A stretch of DNA of 64,000 bases from Bacteroidota bacterium. GTDB taxonomy: Bacteria; Bacteroidota; Ignavibacteria; UBA10030; UBA8401. Shown here in pieces: positions 55,625-64,000 of this stretch (position 1 is its first letter; every line of letters begins with the position of its first letter). Under the pieces are notes generated by a model that made no database searches, was not told where the DNA came from, and saw only the letters and a list, made by a program, of their open reading frames with translations. A program made the position numbers and the translations under genes. The stretch lies in contig DATJPT010000008.1 in the NCBI GenBank assembly GCA_035506275.1, positions 310,001 through 374,000 on the forward strand, given 5' to 3'.

Positions 55625-56524
55625 TTATTCATAATTCAATACGTCCCTAGGAATAGGGGGCTTTCCCTCCCGACCACACTCAATTTTTGCTCTATCCAAA
55701 TCATCACATAAAGTCGACACTTTAGCAACTTCCGAATCCTTAAACATCAGGCGTAACCCAGAGAACTTCTTATACCCAAGCTGTTTTTTATACCAATTAC
55801 GAAATATCCGCACAGTTTTGGGATTCGTTGACCAATACACCTTCTCATTTTTTACACTACCGGATGCTCCCCGATATCTACCAATCCACGGATCACATAT
55901 TTCACCGGTTTCTTCATTCACGTTCCCCGGATATACCTTTTGTTCTTTCTTCGTCAGATATTTCGTTGCATAGGAACAGGCAAAGCCCTTTGAATAAATA
56001 GCTTTCAAATCCGTCGATGCTTTCATCGTTTTCAAGTCACCCAATTGTTCAGTAACGAGCAACCAAAGATATGTTAGATACTTAAACCGATTTAAGTCTT
56101 CAACAGAGTCCTTAAAACGCAGTTGTATTTGTTTTCTAACTTGGACCAATTGCCAATCCGTAAAACCTTCGGTCTTTATATCTTCAAACCAAATATGAAA
56201 GTGAACCGCACCAAGTTTTTGAAACTCCAGCACCCAAACGTAGCCGACATTTTTGCCGTTACTTTTTCTAAACCGTGTCAAGAAGTAATCAAGATGGCGT
56301 TTCGATATTTTACAATTACGATTGTTCCTTCCATATGTAAGTGTAAAGAAATATTTGAACTGCTCTGCATTATTTACCAATAGCCGAGCTAGCCTTCGTT
56401 GTGAACCCGTTGAAAATTCCTTTATCTCTCCTCTCCTCTTATGAGTAAGTCCCAATCTCTTCAAATACCTATTCTCAGTCCGAACAACAACCGAACGCTT
56501 ATTTACTTCAACAAAGGAACCCAT
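55625..56524 (-). CDS. HUH-type rolling-circle replication initiator (Rep)
   Basis: A 299-residue protein with the three classical motifs: FFTLTY at residues 59-64 (motif 1), HFH at 108-110 (HUH metal-binding motif 2) in LGAVHFHIWFEDI, and YATKY at 185-189 (motif 3 with a likely nucleophile tyrosine). The arrangement resembles plasmid and ssDNA-phage initiators. It would nick one strand at an origin and start replication of an excised circle. A short stem (CGAAG/CTTCG, 56530-56554) lies just upstream of its start and could mark an origin. A decayed relative lies at 60448-60861. Confidence 0.85.
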   Translation of the reverse strand: MGSFVEVNKRSVVVRTENRYLKRLGLTHKRRGEIKEFSTGSQRRLARLLVNNAEQFKYFFTLTYGRNNRNCKISKRHLDYFLTRFRKSNGKNVGYVWVLEFQKLGAVHFHIWFEDIKTEGFTDWQLVQVRKQIQLRFKDSVEDLNRFKYLTYLWLLVTEQLGDLKTMKASTDLKAIYSKGFACSYATKYLTKKEQKVYPGNVNEETGEICDPWIGRYRGASGSVKNEKVYWSTNPKTVRIFRNWYKKQLGYKKFSGLRLMFKDSEVAKVSTLCDDLDRAKIECGREGKPPIPRDVLNYE

Positions 56525-56630
56525 ACAACCGAAGACCGCACCGCACGACCTTCGCCCCTTTGATGATGAGATATGTTTAAATATAACAAGCGTGAACGAC
56601 GACGCCTCTGATATAGGACGCTCCTCCTGG

Positions 56631-56897
56631 CTAAGCGCATTTTTTTATTTCCTCCAACGTCTTTTTTTCATTGCTGAAAGCCCACGCATTCAACTCCTGA
56701 GCTCGAAAGAACAGACGTTTCCCACCAGGTTGATGTCCCGTGATTTGACCCTTACTAACGAGCTTGTAAAGGTAACTCTCAGAGATGCTTAAATATTTTG
56801 CGGCTTCTTTAAAGGGGAGAGGTTGCGGCAGTTTTTCTTTAATCAGATTTAGTAATACATCCAGCTTTCTATTAATCTCTTCTAATTCAGTTTTCAT
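56631..56897 (-). CDS. Excisionase-like helix-turn-helix protein
   Basis: The 88-residue protein has a short coiled coil (MKTELEEINRKLDVLLNLIKE) followed by an HTH_17/MerR-like domain: LPFKEAAKYLSISESYLYKLV then KGQITGHQPGGKRLFFRAQEL. This is the usual layout of Xis-type directionality factors in integrated elements of Bacteroidota. An upstream in-frame extension to 57068 is not supported. A short GCGGG/CCCGC hairpin lies upstream at 57021-57035. Confidence 0.85.
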   Translation of the reverse strand: MKTELEEINRKLDVLLNLIKEKLPQPLPFKEAAKYLSISESYLYKLVSKGQITGHQPGGKRLFFRAQELNAWAFSNEKKTLEEIKKCA

Positions 56898-57213
56898 TTT
56901 AATAAATCCCTCGTTCTGTAAATACAGATTGTTAGATTCTTTAAGTTTGGTATACCCACACCGCTGAGTCTGGTCTCGATCATATCCGAGACCAACCTCA
57001 ACACCGTCATAAACCATCACGCGGGCAGCACCCGCCAACATACACCTAACACCACCATACAACACCAAATCTCAAAGAGATTCTAACTGAGGCATTTATC
57101 GTTATGTCATATTTCCTCCAATTGTTTTTCCAAAACTATGATTTCTCAACATTTGACGCAACTTATTTTTCTATTGTGATAACAAAAGCCAAACATAGCT
57201 TAACATTGAGAAT

Positions 57214-58275
57214 CTAAATCATCGGCAACAAGTCAACCGCTTCTCTCTTTTTTTCGTCGATGACTTTCGCATAGATTAACGTCGTCACCAGATTTCTATG
57301 ACCTAGTAACTTCGACACCGTATAAATGTCGATATTGCTTGTAAGCGACAACGTAGCAAATGTATGCCTTGCACAGTGGAACGAAATGCTTTTCTTCACT
57401 CCAGCCCTCGAAGCCCAACGTTGAACCGCCTTATTGATCGTTGACCTTCTTGGAAGATAAAACACCGTACCTTCGCAGAATCCCTTGTCAATCCGTTCGC
57501 TTTGTGCTACTGACCGCTGACTCTCTAGAATCTTTAGAGCTTGCTTCGAAAGAAACATTCTTTCAGCCATGCGAGTCTTTTGCTGAGTGAATGTTAAGCA
57601 TCCGTTCTCGATATTATTCCACCGTAAATTAACAACATCGGAATAACGAAGACCGGAAAAACACGAAAACAAGAACGCATTTTTTACGCTCGTGTTCTCG
57701 CAGTCAGTTTTCGCCATAAGACGCACTTCCTCAAGCGTCAAAAACTTCGGAAGTGTATCTACCTTTTTTATTCTAACGTCATGCGCCGGATTATTAGGTA
57801 TTAGCCCTTCTCTCTGCGCCTCCAGTACAGCCCCTTTTATAATTGCCAGATACTTCCAGGCACTGTTTTGTGTTAGCTCTTTGAGAAGGTAATCTCTAAA
57901 TCCCTCGAAGAATGATTTCTTCAATTCAATAAACAACACTTCACCCCTTCCATATTTTCTTAAATGGCTTACGGCATTCCTATAATTTCTTTTTGTTTCT
58001 TCAGCGAATTTCTGAGAGCCGATTTGCTCAACGAAAGAACTGAAACTTTCACTCTTTCTCGACTCAGGGAATATACCATACCGAGAAGATTGAATTTCTA
58101 ATTCTCTCTTTGCACGAGCAACTTCAGCAACTTTTAACGTTTCGCGGTTTTGGAATTTATCGCCGGTGAGGAACAGGCCAAGACTTTCAAATCGTCTTTT
58201 GCCAAACTGGTAAATATCGAGGCGATATTCGACCTTACCATTACGATGGGTTCTTTTACGCAGAATAACACTCAT
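57214..58275 (-). CDS. Tyrosine recombinase (integrase)
   Basis: A 353-residue site-specific recombinase with an N-terminal arm-binding domain (VILRKRTHRNGKVEYRLDIY), a SAM-like core-binding domain (residues 75-170) and the catalytic domain. The catalytic residues are Arg210 (FSGLRYSD), His300 and Arg303 (HCARHTFA), His326 (LLGHRN) and Tyr335 (TTLIYAKV). It lies 222 bases from the right attachment core, as expected, and would integrate the element at tRNA-Gly. Confidence 0.95.
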   Translation of the reverse strand: MSVILRKRTHRNGKVEYRLDIYQFGKRRFESLGLFLTGDKFQNRETLKVAEVARAKRELEIQSSRYGIFPESRKSESFSSFVEQIGSQKFAEETKRNYRNAVSHLRKYGRGEVLFIELKKSFFEGFRDYLLKELTQNSAWKYLAIIKGAVLEAQREGLIPNNPAHDVRIKKVDTLPKFLTLEEVRLMAKTDCENTSVKNAFLFSCFSGLRYSDVVNLRWNNIENGCLTFTQQKTRMAERMFLSKQALKILESQRSVAQSERIDKGFCEGTVFYLPRRSTINKAVQRWASRAGVKKSISFHCARHTFATLSLTSNIDIYTVSKLLGHRNLVTTLIYAKVIDEKKREAVDLLPMI

Positions 58276-58342
58276 TGCGTTCTTCTTTCCTTGTTTTTGT
58301 GTTGTAGCTCAGCACCAAGCCGAGCAAAAATCAGCCAACAAT

Positions 58343-58367
58343 TTGCGGCACATTAGCGGAACAAATT
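58343..58367 (+). repeat. Right subterminal direct repeat, candidate integrase arm site
   Basis: This is identical to the 25-base copy at 53700-53724 and lies between the integrase gene and the right core. A weaker relative, GGCACA-N5-GGAACAAA, lies outside the element at about 58578-58597. Confidence 0.65.
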
Positions 58368-58497
58368 TGTGCCAAAACCAGACAACTCCATACAACCACA
58401 TGTTGGCTTTTGTTGCCAACCAGCCAAAAACAAGAGAAAAAAGAACATTTCTTACTTTATGTCATCTTATGTTCTCCTTAAAATTAGTTCGACTCCG

Positions 58498-58517
58498 TAC
58501 CACTGAATTACTCCCGC
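58498..58517 (+). repeat. attR core (20-bp direct repeat)
   Basis: An isolated copy of the first 20 bases of tRNA-Gly, with no tRNA sequence on its left side. It marks the right end of the element. Confidence 0.88.
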
Positions 58518-58703
58518 TTGTCGTTTAGCGAAAAAAACTAATGTTTTTGAAGAATTTAGGCTCCGTCCTTACCGCGTGGCACAAATATGGAACAAAAACT
58601 ATTAATTTACATTACAAATGTAACCCAACAATCTACAAATTGCAATAATTCTCTTTCTCCATCAAATTGACCGACAGATTAGCTATGGCGTCTTTCCTGT
58701 ATG
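58518..58703. other. AT-rich flank right of the element
   Basis: No gene is seen. The region includes the palindrome TTACATT-ACA-AATGTAA (58607-58623) and an arm-site-like GGCACAAATATGGAACAAA. It was probably the promoter side of tRNA-Gly before insertion, and the FG-GAP gene ends at its right edge. Confidence 0.45.
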
Positions 58704-60344
58704 TTATTTCATCAACACCATCTTCTTTACTGATCTGTAATTTCCAGCCCTCAACTCATAGAAATAGATGCCGCTCGAAAGCCGGGATGCATCAAAGACA
58801 GCGGCATATCGGCCCTGTTCTTGATTGCCGTTCTCTAGCGTAGCGACTTCACGGCCGAGCAGGTCATAAATCTTTAGTGTGACAAAATTATTTGCTGATA
58901 ACTGATAACTAATTTTTGTGCTCGGATTAAATGGATTTGGGTAGTTTTGAAAAAGTTGGAATGTTTCTGGTCCTCCGAATACTTTCGAATTTACATCCGC
59001 TACAATTGTTGGGTCTCCAAGGAATATCAAAGCGTAACCTACGTCTTGAGGAGAGATTGCGCTACCTAATGCAATGAAATCGTCAACCCCGTCACCGTTT
59101 TGATCTCCACAGCTGATTGCTTTCGTTGGAAAGTAAGCTGGTCCTAGTAGCCCCCTCAAGCCATACGGATTTCTATTGCTTAAGTGTGGTCCGCCTAAAT
59201 GTAGAGAGAACGAATTGAAGTATGAACCAGCTAAGATGAGATCATTATAACCATCATTATTAAAATCTCCTATGTTAAAGCATGTACCTCCTACATACAC
59301 ATCTGACCTCGTCGTGTCGGGAGCAGCAAGATAAAACGACGGAATAGTATCAATGCCATTGACAGAACCAAAATGAACATGCTCTGTCGAATCCTTATAG
59401 TACTGGTCTATTATCAGGTCCGGAATTCCATCCCCGTTTACGTCTCCTAGCGAAAATTCTTTCTTAACCCATCCATAAGACGTGTTTGGCTTCATGGGGT
59501 TTACTCTCGACTCATACCTCATTGATTCGCCATCCTCGGTGAAAGAAAAATTCTTCCCGCCAAGATAGAGGTCTATTACATCTAAGCTGTCTTGTCCATT
59601 GGGGGGCACACCTTGCACAAGATAACTTAATAACAAATCATCATATCCATCCGCATTTATGTCGCCTACCTCAAAAAAGGTTCCGTATGTTACGATTGGC
59701 GGCTTTCCGGGAACGTAACTTCTCCCGCGAACAACGTACGTTGGTGTATCGGAAGGAACGGTGCTTCCCATGTAAATAGAAACCACACCAACACCCGGCG
59801 CAGCATCCAGCGAGTTTATAACTAAATCTGCTTTTCCATCCCCGTTGAAATCACCATACTGCACACCAGGTTTGGGTTCACCGACTGAGAATCCATCCCT
59901 TACTGGGTATTGAGTTGGCAATGGGATCGAGTAGTCAGGTATCGTATCGATCGCCAGTGTTGTGGTGTCGCTCCCCCAGTAAAATAGAATCTCACCATCA
60001 TAGTCATGCCTGGTGCTGTCATAGTTGGTGAAGTGCATAGTAATCATGTCCTTTATGCCGTCACCGTTGTAGTCACAGATGGCAAGCAGCCTCCCTTTGT
60101 AGATGACGTTGGGCGTAGAGTCAAGAATTCCCTTACCACCAAAATACACGTATGTGTCATTCCAATTTCCTACAACGATATCCTTCTTTCCGTCTTTGTT
60201 AATGTCAAATGCCTCGACATTGAACGCCATGCCGGATCCACTTACTCTCCAGTACTCGACGGGGTAGAATGGTCGCTGTGCAAGAGTTACCGAAGAAAGA
60301 AATAATAGAGCTAGAAAAAGATTGATCCTAACCCGTTTCGTCAT
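58704..60344 (-). CDS. FG-GAP/VCBS repeat protein with type IX secretion sorting domain
   Basis: A 546-residue secreted protein. After the signal (INLFLALLFLSSVTLAQ) come seven FG-GAP-like blades with calcium-type loops, e.g. DINKDGKKDIVVGN, DYNGDGIKDMITM, DFNGDGKADLVINS and DVNGDGIPDLIIDQ, forming a beta-propeller. The last 85 residues (FQLFQNYPNPFNPSTKISYQL to the end VKKMVLMK) are the type A T9SS sorting domain. It would be exported through the outer membrane and held at the surface. ATG 60344 has AAGG upstream; 60356 is an alternative start. Confidence 0.92.
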   Translation of the reverse strand: MTKRVRINLFLALLFLSSVTLAQRPFYPVEYWRVSGSGMAFNVEAFDINKDGKKDIVVGNWNDTYVYFGGKGILDSTPNVIYKGRLLAICDYNGDGIKDMITMHFTNYDSTRHDYDGEILFYWGSDTTTLAIDTIPDYSIPLPTQYPVRDGFSVGEPKPGVQYGDFNGDGKADLVINSLDAAPGVGVVSIYMGSTVPSDTPTYVVRGRSYVPGKPPIVTYGTFFEVGDINADGYDDLLLSYLVQGVPPNGQDSLDVIDLYLGGKNFSFTEDGESMRYESRVNPMKPNTSYGWVKKEFSLGDVNGDGIPDLIIDQYYKDSTEHVHFGSVNGIDTIPSFYLAAPDTTRSDVYVGGTCFNIGDFNNDGYNDLILAGSYFNSFSLHLGGPHLSNRNPYGLRGLLGPAYFPTKAISCGDQNGDGVDDFIALGSAISPQDVGYALIFLGDPTIVADVNSKVFGGPETFQLFQNYPNPFNPSTKISYQLSANNFVTLKIYDLLGREVATLENGNQEQGRYAAVFDASRLSSGIYFYELRAGNYRSVKKMVLMK

Positions 60345-60447
60345 CCCAACCTTCATAGGAGAGACCCCTAAATCGTTTATAGAATTTAAACAAATTACTG
60401 TGCATGCTCAACTTGAATCATTGTAATTGTTCATAATACAAACTCCC

Positions 60448-60861
60448 TCATTTTTCATATTTTGCCCTATCTAAATCATGGCAGAAGACCGATAATCTAC
60501 TTGCCTCTTCAGGATTCAATATCAACCGCATTCTGAATCGTTTTCTTTTTCTGATAATGTTTCTAAACCAATTACGAAACAACCTAATAATTTTCGGGTT
60601 TGTCGAAACGTATAGCCTTTCATTCTTTACGCTCCGAGAAGCGCCCCAATACCTTCCAACCCACATATCGTATATCTCTCCAGTTGATTCATTAATATTA
60701 CCCTCATAAACTTTTTGGTATTTTTTAAGCAGATACTTCGCAGCACACCAAAAACTAAAGCCCTGAGAATAAATCAACTTAAGATCGGTCGAAGCCTTCA
60801 TTGCTTTCATGTCATCCAATTGCTTCGTGACACTCAGCCATAGATACGTCAGATAATGGAA
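60448..60861 (-). pseudogene. 3' remnant of a second HUH rep gene
   Basis: From 60861 leftward the frame matches the C-terminal half of the intact Rep: HYLTYLWLSVTKQLDDMKAM then MKASTDLKLIYSQGF, GRYWGASRSVKNERLYVSTNP and FCHDLDRAKYEK line up with residues 147-290. Motifs 1 and 2 are absent, and the motif 3 tyrosine is replaced by Cys (FWCAAKY). Codons upstream of 60861 encode unrelated residues. It is a decayed relic of a related element. Confidence 0.82.
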
Positions 60862-60862
60862 C

Positions 60863-60889
60863 GAGCCACCGCTAACAGCAGGGTGGCTC
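60863..60889 (-). terminator. Terminator hairpin with lost T-tract at the rep-relic junction
   Basis: GAGCCACC (60863-60870) pairs with GGTGGCTC (60882-60889). On the minus strand it lies 67 nt after the small 61-residue gene and has an A-run before it, but the T-run expected on its 3' side is replaced by the rep-derived sequence starting at 60861. Confidence 0.6.
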
Positions 60890-60956
60890 TTTTCGTCCAT
60901 AATTGACGAATTGAGAAACTGCAACTCAATATTTAAGCGCGTTGCTTCTGTACATC

Positions 60957-61142
60957 CTATTCCTCTGCGAATTTCTTTATCTCGTCGTAGTATTTGATGA
61001 TCGCTCTCGCTTTGTTCTTGCCGAACGAAAGCCAATGCCAGGTCGTCTCCGGATTCGGATTGTCAACAACCGGGATACGGATGATCGGTTTCCCCTGGTA
61101 TTCGCCGATGACCGGCCCTGTATTTCTATTTTCGCTTTCCAT
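60957..61142 (-). CDS. Small conserved-looking protein
   Basis: The 61-residue protein is MESENRNTGPVIGEYQGKPI continuing to RIPVVDNPNPETTWHWLSFG and ending KARAIIKYYDEIKKFAEE. The GEYxGKPxI opening and the closing F-G-x-x-K-A-x-A-I helix resemble a widespread family of small hypothetical proteins. AAAGGAG lies five bases before ATG 61142. It is 19 nt downstream of the TonB receptor gene, so probably co-transcribed. Function unknown. Confidence 0.75.
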   Translation of the reverse strand: MESENRNTGPVIGEYQGKPIIRIPVVDNPNPETTWHWLSFGKNKARAIIKYYDEIKKFAEE

Positions 61143-61160
61143 CACGCTCCTTTAGCAGTT

Positions 61161-63479
61161 TTATATTGCAATTGTTGTCGAGAGAAAAAAGTTCCGGCCC
61201 GGCTCGTAAACAACAAGTCCGCGCAAGGTCGAAAGATGATCCTCGTAAAGCTTGTTGAGAATATTTTGGACCCCTCCCCTGAAGGTCAGCGACAGATGAT
61301 CAATGACGATGGGAATGCTGACAATGTCGGCGTCAATGATAACATACCCGGGAGTCCTGATCTCGCCGGCGCCGAGATTCTTCTGTTCGGCATAGGCCGT
61401 AGCGGCGATCATGATCGTTCCCGCTGACCGAAGGATCGTGGTCGATTCGATGCGTCCGTTCAACGGGGCGATCTGAGCGAGATCGGTGTGATCGTACGTA
61501 TCCTCCCCCCTCACGTAGGCAGCGTAATATTTCAGCGCATCCCATTCCGCAAGACGCTGCTCGACGGAAATTTCGTAACCGTACAATTTCGCCTCGCCGA
61601 TATTTTGCTCGACAAATGCACTGGCCCCTTCAAACATCCCCGGAACGAATGCGACCAGGTCGGTCAAATGGTTGAAGAACAGATCGGACTGAATTTGCAG
61701 GCCGCCGGCATGAATACGGAATCCGGCATTTGCGCATGTGCTTTTTTCAGGCTGAAGGTTCGGATTTCCCGCCCTGATAATGCTCCCCAAATTAATGTAC
61801 TCATAGCGTTCTTCGAGCGACGGCGCACGGAACGCGGATGAGACGAGCGCTGTCAGCTCGAATTCGGACGTCACTGCGTACGACAAGCCGCCGTTCGCAC
61901 TCCATGACTTATCGCGCACGGACATTTGATTCCACAGAATGCTTTGCCCCGGCGGGTTTGTCTGCAAAACACCGCCGCTGATGATGTACAGAGGATTCAA
62001 CGTTTCGTCATTGCTGACACGGATCCAATCGTACCGGGCGCCGAGTGTCAGAGTTATTTTATCGGGGATGATTGGCCATTCGTCCTGCGCGTAAATTCCC
62101 GCGCTGAAAAAATACGACTCCGGTACCGGACGGTCTCCGACGATCTGGGCCGTGGCGGAATTGACGCGTTCCCTCCTGCTGTCTAAATCCCGCTGCCACA
62201 CTTCTGTTCCGACAGTAATGAGCTGATTTGCCGGCAGCGTTAATTTCGCTTCGGCCTGTCCGCTCGTGGTCAAATGCGTCGCTTCAGGAGTGAACGTCAG
62301 CGTCGGATTCTGGATAACTTCGACCGCACGATCGATATCTTGCCTCGAAAAACGAAACGTCACCAATGGGACATCCGGGCTGACGTTAGGAATTGTATAT
62401 TCCAACCCAAACAATTCGCGCTTGGCGAGAGTGTAGCGGGCGGCAGCCGCTGCCGACAACTGCGATCCGCCCGGAATGCCGGTGTCTTCGGCCTGAGAGC
62501 GCTGATACGAGACAAAGAGAGACTGGTCTCCGAAGGTCTTTACACCGACGGAACCGTTAAGATTAAAATCGTGGTATTGCGAATTAGGGATTTCTCCATC
62601 CGGCGTCATCGTATTCCCCGCATGCCGGTAACTTCCGCTGAAACGCATCGCGTAGTTGTCGGACGAGCCTTCAAATGCCGCATATTGAGAAACCTTTCCA
62701 TCGACGCTTGAAACATCGTTCGTCGTTTCAGCATTCATCATCGGTTCTTCGGTGAACGAATTTCGTTTTGTGATCATGTGAAGAACTCCGCCGAAGGCGC
62801 CGGTTCCGAACAGGACAGAGCCGGGAGACTTGACGACCTCGACCCTCTCAAGGTCATGAACATCGAAAAGCGAAAGGCCCCCGGCTATATCGGTGGCCGT
62901 CTCGATCCGCGTGTTGTCAACCATCGTGACGATATTCGACCGGGCCATCCCGCGGATGGAGATGTCCGTTTCCCACGATCCGTCCCTCACAAGCGTCACG
63001 CCGGGAGATCCTTTCAACACGTCGGGGACCGTCACACTCGGCAGCTGAACGATCTCCTCGCTCATCTCCACACTGTATGGATATGATATGCCCTGCGCCG
63101 TGGCCGACGTCCGCGTGCTTCTGACAACCACTTCATCCGATTCGAGCAAGGCCGGCTGCAGTTCGATCACCACGCTATCGGCAATCCCCGCAGCCAGAAA
63201 GATGGTCTTTTCGGCAACTGCGTAGGCAATGTGATGCACAGAAATCGTGTATCTCCCGGGGGCCAGCTGCTCAAAATAAAACCGCCCTGCGCCAGCGGTA
63301 TTCTTCCTTTCGCCAAGCTCCAGAACGACAACGACCGCGTTTGTCACCGGTTGGAGAGATGACGCGTCCACAACTTTCCCTACAAGAGAGACTGTCTGCG
63401 ATTGAGCTGGAAATAAGCAGAATGGGAAGCAAATAATCATGATACAAATTTGTTGAAAATATCCACAACAAGCTTTCAT
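61161..63479 (-). CDS. TonB-dependent outer membrane receptor
   Basis: A 772-residue receptor. A signal peptide is followed by a carboxypeptidase-regulatory-like domain (SLVGKVVDASSLQPVTNAVVV, APGRYTISVHHIAYAV), then the plug (VTVPDVLKGSPGVTLVRDGSW, SIRGMARSNIVTMVDNTRIE, FGTGAFGGVLHMITKR) and a 22-strand-type barrel ending NFFLSTTIAI. It transports a TonB-dependent ligand across the outer membrane; the ligand cannot be named. No SusD partner is near, so it is not a typical PUL pair. Confidence 0.92.
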   Translation of the reverse strand: MKACCGYFQQICIMIICFPFCLFPAQSQTVSLVGKVVDASSLQPVTNAVVVVLELGERKNTAGAGRFYFEQLAPGRYTISVHHIAYAVAEKTIFLAAGIADSVVIELQPALLESDEVVVRSTRTSATAQGISYPYSVEMSEEIVQLPSVTVPDVLKGSPGVTLVRDGSWETDISIRGMARSNIVTMVDNTRIETATDIAGGLSLFDVHDLERVEVVKSPGSVLFGTGAFGGVLHMITKRNSFTEEPMMNAETTNDVSSVDGKVSQYAAFEGSSDNYAMRFSGSYRHAGNTMTPDGEIPNSQYHDFNLNGSVGVKTFGDQSLFVSYQRSQAEDTGIPGGSQLSAAAAARYTLAKRELFGLEYTIPNVSPDVPLVTFRFSRQDIDRAVEVIQNPTLTFTPEATHLTTSGQAEAKLTLPANQLITVGTEVWQRDLDSRRERVNSATAQIVGDRPVPESYFFSAGIYAQDEWPIIPDKITLTLGARYDWIRVSNDETLNPLYIISGGVLQTNPPGQSILWNQMSVRDKSWSANGGLSYAVTSEFELTALVSSAFRAPSLEERYEYINLGSIIRAGNPNLQPEKSTCANAGFRIHAGGLQIQSDLFFNHLTDLVAFVPGMFEGASAFVEQNIGEAKLYGYEISVEQRLAEWDALKYYAAYVRGEDTYDHTDLAQIAPLNGRIESTTILRSAGTIMIAATAYAEQKNLGAGEIRTPGYVIIDADIVSIPIVIDHLSLTFRGGVQNILNKLYEDHLSTLRGLVVYEPGRNFFLSTTIAI

Positions 63480-64000
63480 AAAATTATCTTTAAAAATTCA
63501 ACGCTGTTGATATCAAGGCATTCGCTTTGGCCGCATACACTCATTGGAATAACGATATCAGGCGCGCTTCAATAAAGCAGAATGAGAAATTTTGTCAGTC
63601 TCATGCCGAAAGGTAAGTAAAAAGATCCATTCGGCTTGTCCCCGCTTTTCAGAAGGCGGTTCGGTGAGAGGTCGTGTTTGTTCGATCTCCAGCGAGCGTG
63701 GTCTGAACGACGGCACAAAGTTATTCAACAATTGATCCAAAGGCAAGAGAACGTACTATCGAACTTCAAGGAAATTTTTTTTTGATGTCTGATGTTTTTC
63801 GCGGAATTGTTTTCTATATTTGATGAGTGCCTTACGGCACTTTCTGATCTGAAAGCGACATCATTGAAAATTCAGCTACTCGTCCCATCAGTCTTTAAGA
63901 GTTGTTACACGGATGTGGTTTTGCTTTCGAATATTCAGACGCTATCTCAGAAACTATTCAGGATGTCATTCTGAATGAACGCAGCCAGCTCATTGTCATT
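63480..64000. other. Upstream region of the TonB receptor, window edge
   Basis: No convincing gene is seen in these 521 bases. There is a small hairpin AGTGCC-TTAC-GGCACT at 63826-63841. From about 63950 the sequence GCTATCTCAGAAA resembles the inner part of the MITE TIR at 42756, followed by TTCAG-N9-CTGAA, so another repeat element may begin here. The receptor promoter is expected in this region. Confidence 0.4.

Noticed and set aside
60448-61035. A complete 195-residue gene
   Set aside because: Only the part up to 60861 matches a Rep protein; the first 57 codons overlap the 61-residue gene and the terminator hairpin in another frame.
63558-63974. Two short frames upstream of the TonB receptor
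   Set aside because: They lack ribosome binding sites and recognisable sequence, and occupy the expected control region of the receptor.
63480-64000. Cobalamin riboswitch before the TonB receptor
   Set aside because: No B12-box-like sequence is visible on the minus strand upstream of the receptor.

Overview
The window reads as a chromosomal piece of a Bacteroidota-like bacterium, probably from the Ignavibacteria/Chlorobi side. The grounds are a C-terminal type IX secretion sorting domain of the NYPNPFNPST kind (58.7-60.3 kb), a large C25 (gingipain/PorU-like) peptidase, a TonB receptor with a carboxypeptidase-like N-terminal domain, and a 31-residue basic AURKAIP1/COX24-type ribosomal protein. 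Many genes have good AGGAG-type ribosome binding sites, which is less typical of Bacteroidia proper. Most of the window is moderately GC-rich; one small island at 53.6-58.5 kb is clearly AT-richer.

Layout. 0-13.5 kb (minus strand) is a tightly packed surface-polysaccharide operon: Wzx-type flippase, UDP-galactopyranose mutase, six further glycosyltransferases, a WecG/TagA/CpsF transferase, and then a translationally coupled C25 peptidase that runs off the left edge. An EF-G-like GTPase gene lies directly upstream. 15.7-22.3 kb (minus) is housekeeping: YtxH and DUF948 small membrane proteins, COX24-type protein, zinc-ribbon/TPR protein, HU, SppA, MltG, chorismate mutase, TrpA and TsaD. 22.4-29.7 kb holds a PBP4-type carboxypeptidase, a DUF4097 protein, an M28 peptidase/glutaminyl cyclase-like lipoprotein, PrmA, Ppx/GppA and a cysteine desulfurase. 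30.1-34.6 kb has an ECF sigma/anti-sigma/Spy-like trio, a Wzi-like outer membrane protein and TerC. A tRNA-Leu and a TPR protein follow.

38-48.6 kb is an L-arabinose locus: secreted GH51 arabinofuranosidase with a PA14 domain, a GH31 glycosidase, a HAD phosphatase, AraA, AraD, AraB and aldose 1-epimerase. Together they would release arabinose from plant-type polysaccharide and convert it to xylulose 5-phosphate. A 247-bp MITE-like element lies between the GH31 and HAD genes.

48.9-53 kb carries a small natural His-tract protein, an MFS exporter and two envelope proteins. 53.2-58.5 kb is the most unusual part: tRNA-Val followed by a 59-bp array that repeats the 5' end of that tRNA, then tRNA-Gly with a 4.9-kb integrated element joined to its 5' end. 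The element is bounded by an exact 20-bp direct repeat. It encodes a tyrosine integrase, an excisionase-like HTH protein, an HUH rolling-circle-type Rep, and a compact three-gene cargo that I cannot assign. A decayed 3' fragment of a second, related rep gene sits 2.3 kb further on, against a terminator hairpin. The window ends with an FG-GAP surface protein, a small conserved protein and a TonB-dependent receptor.
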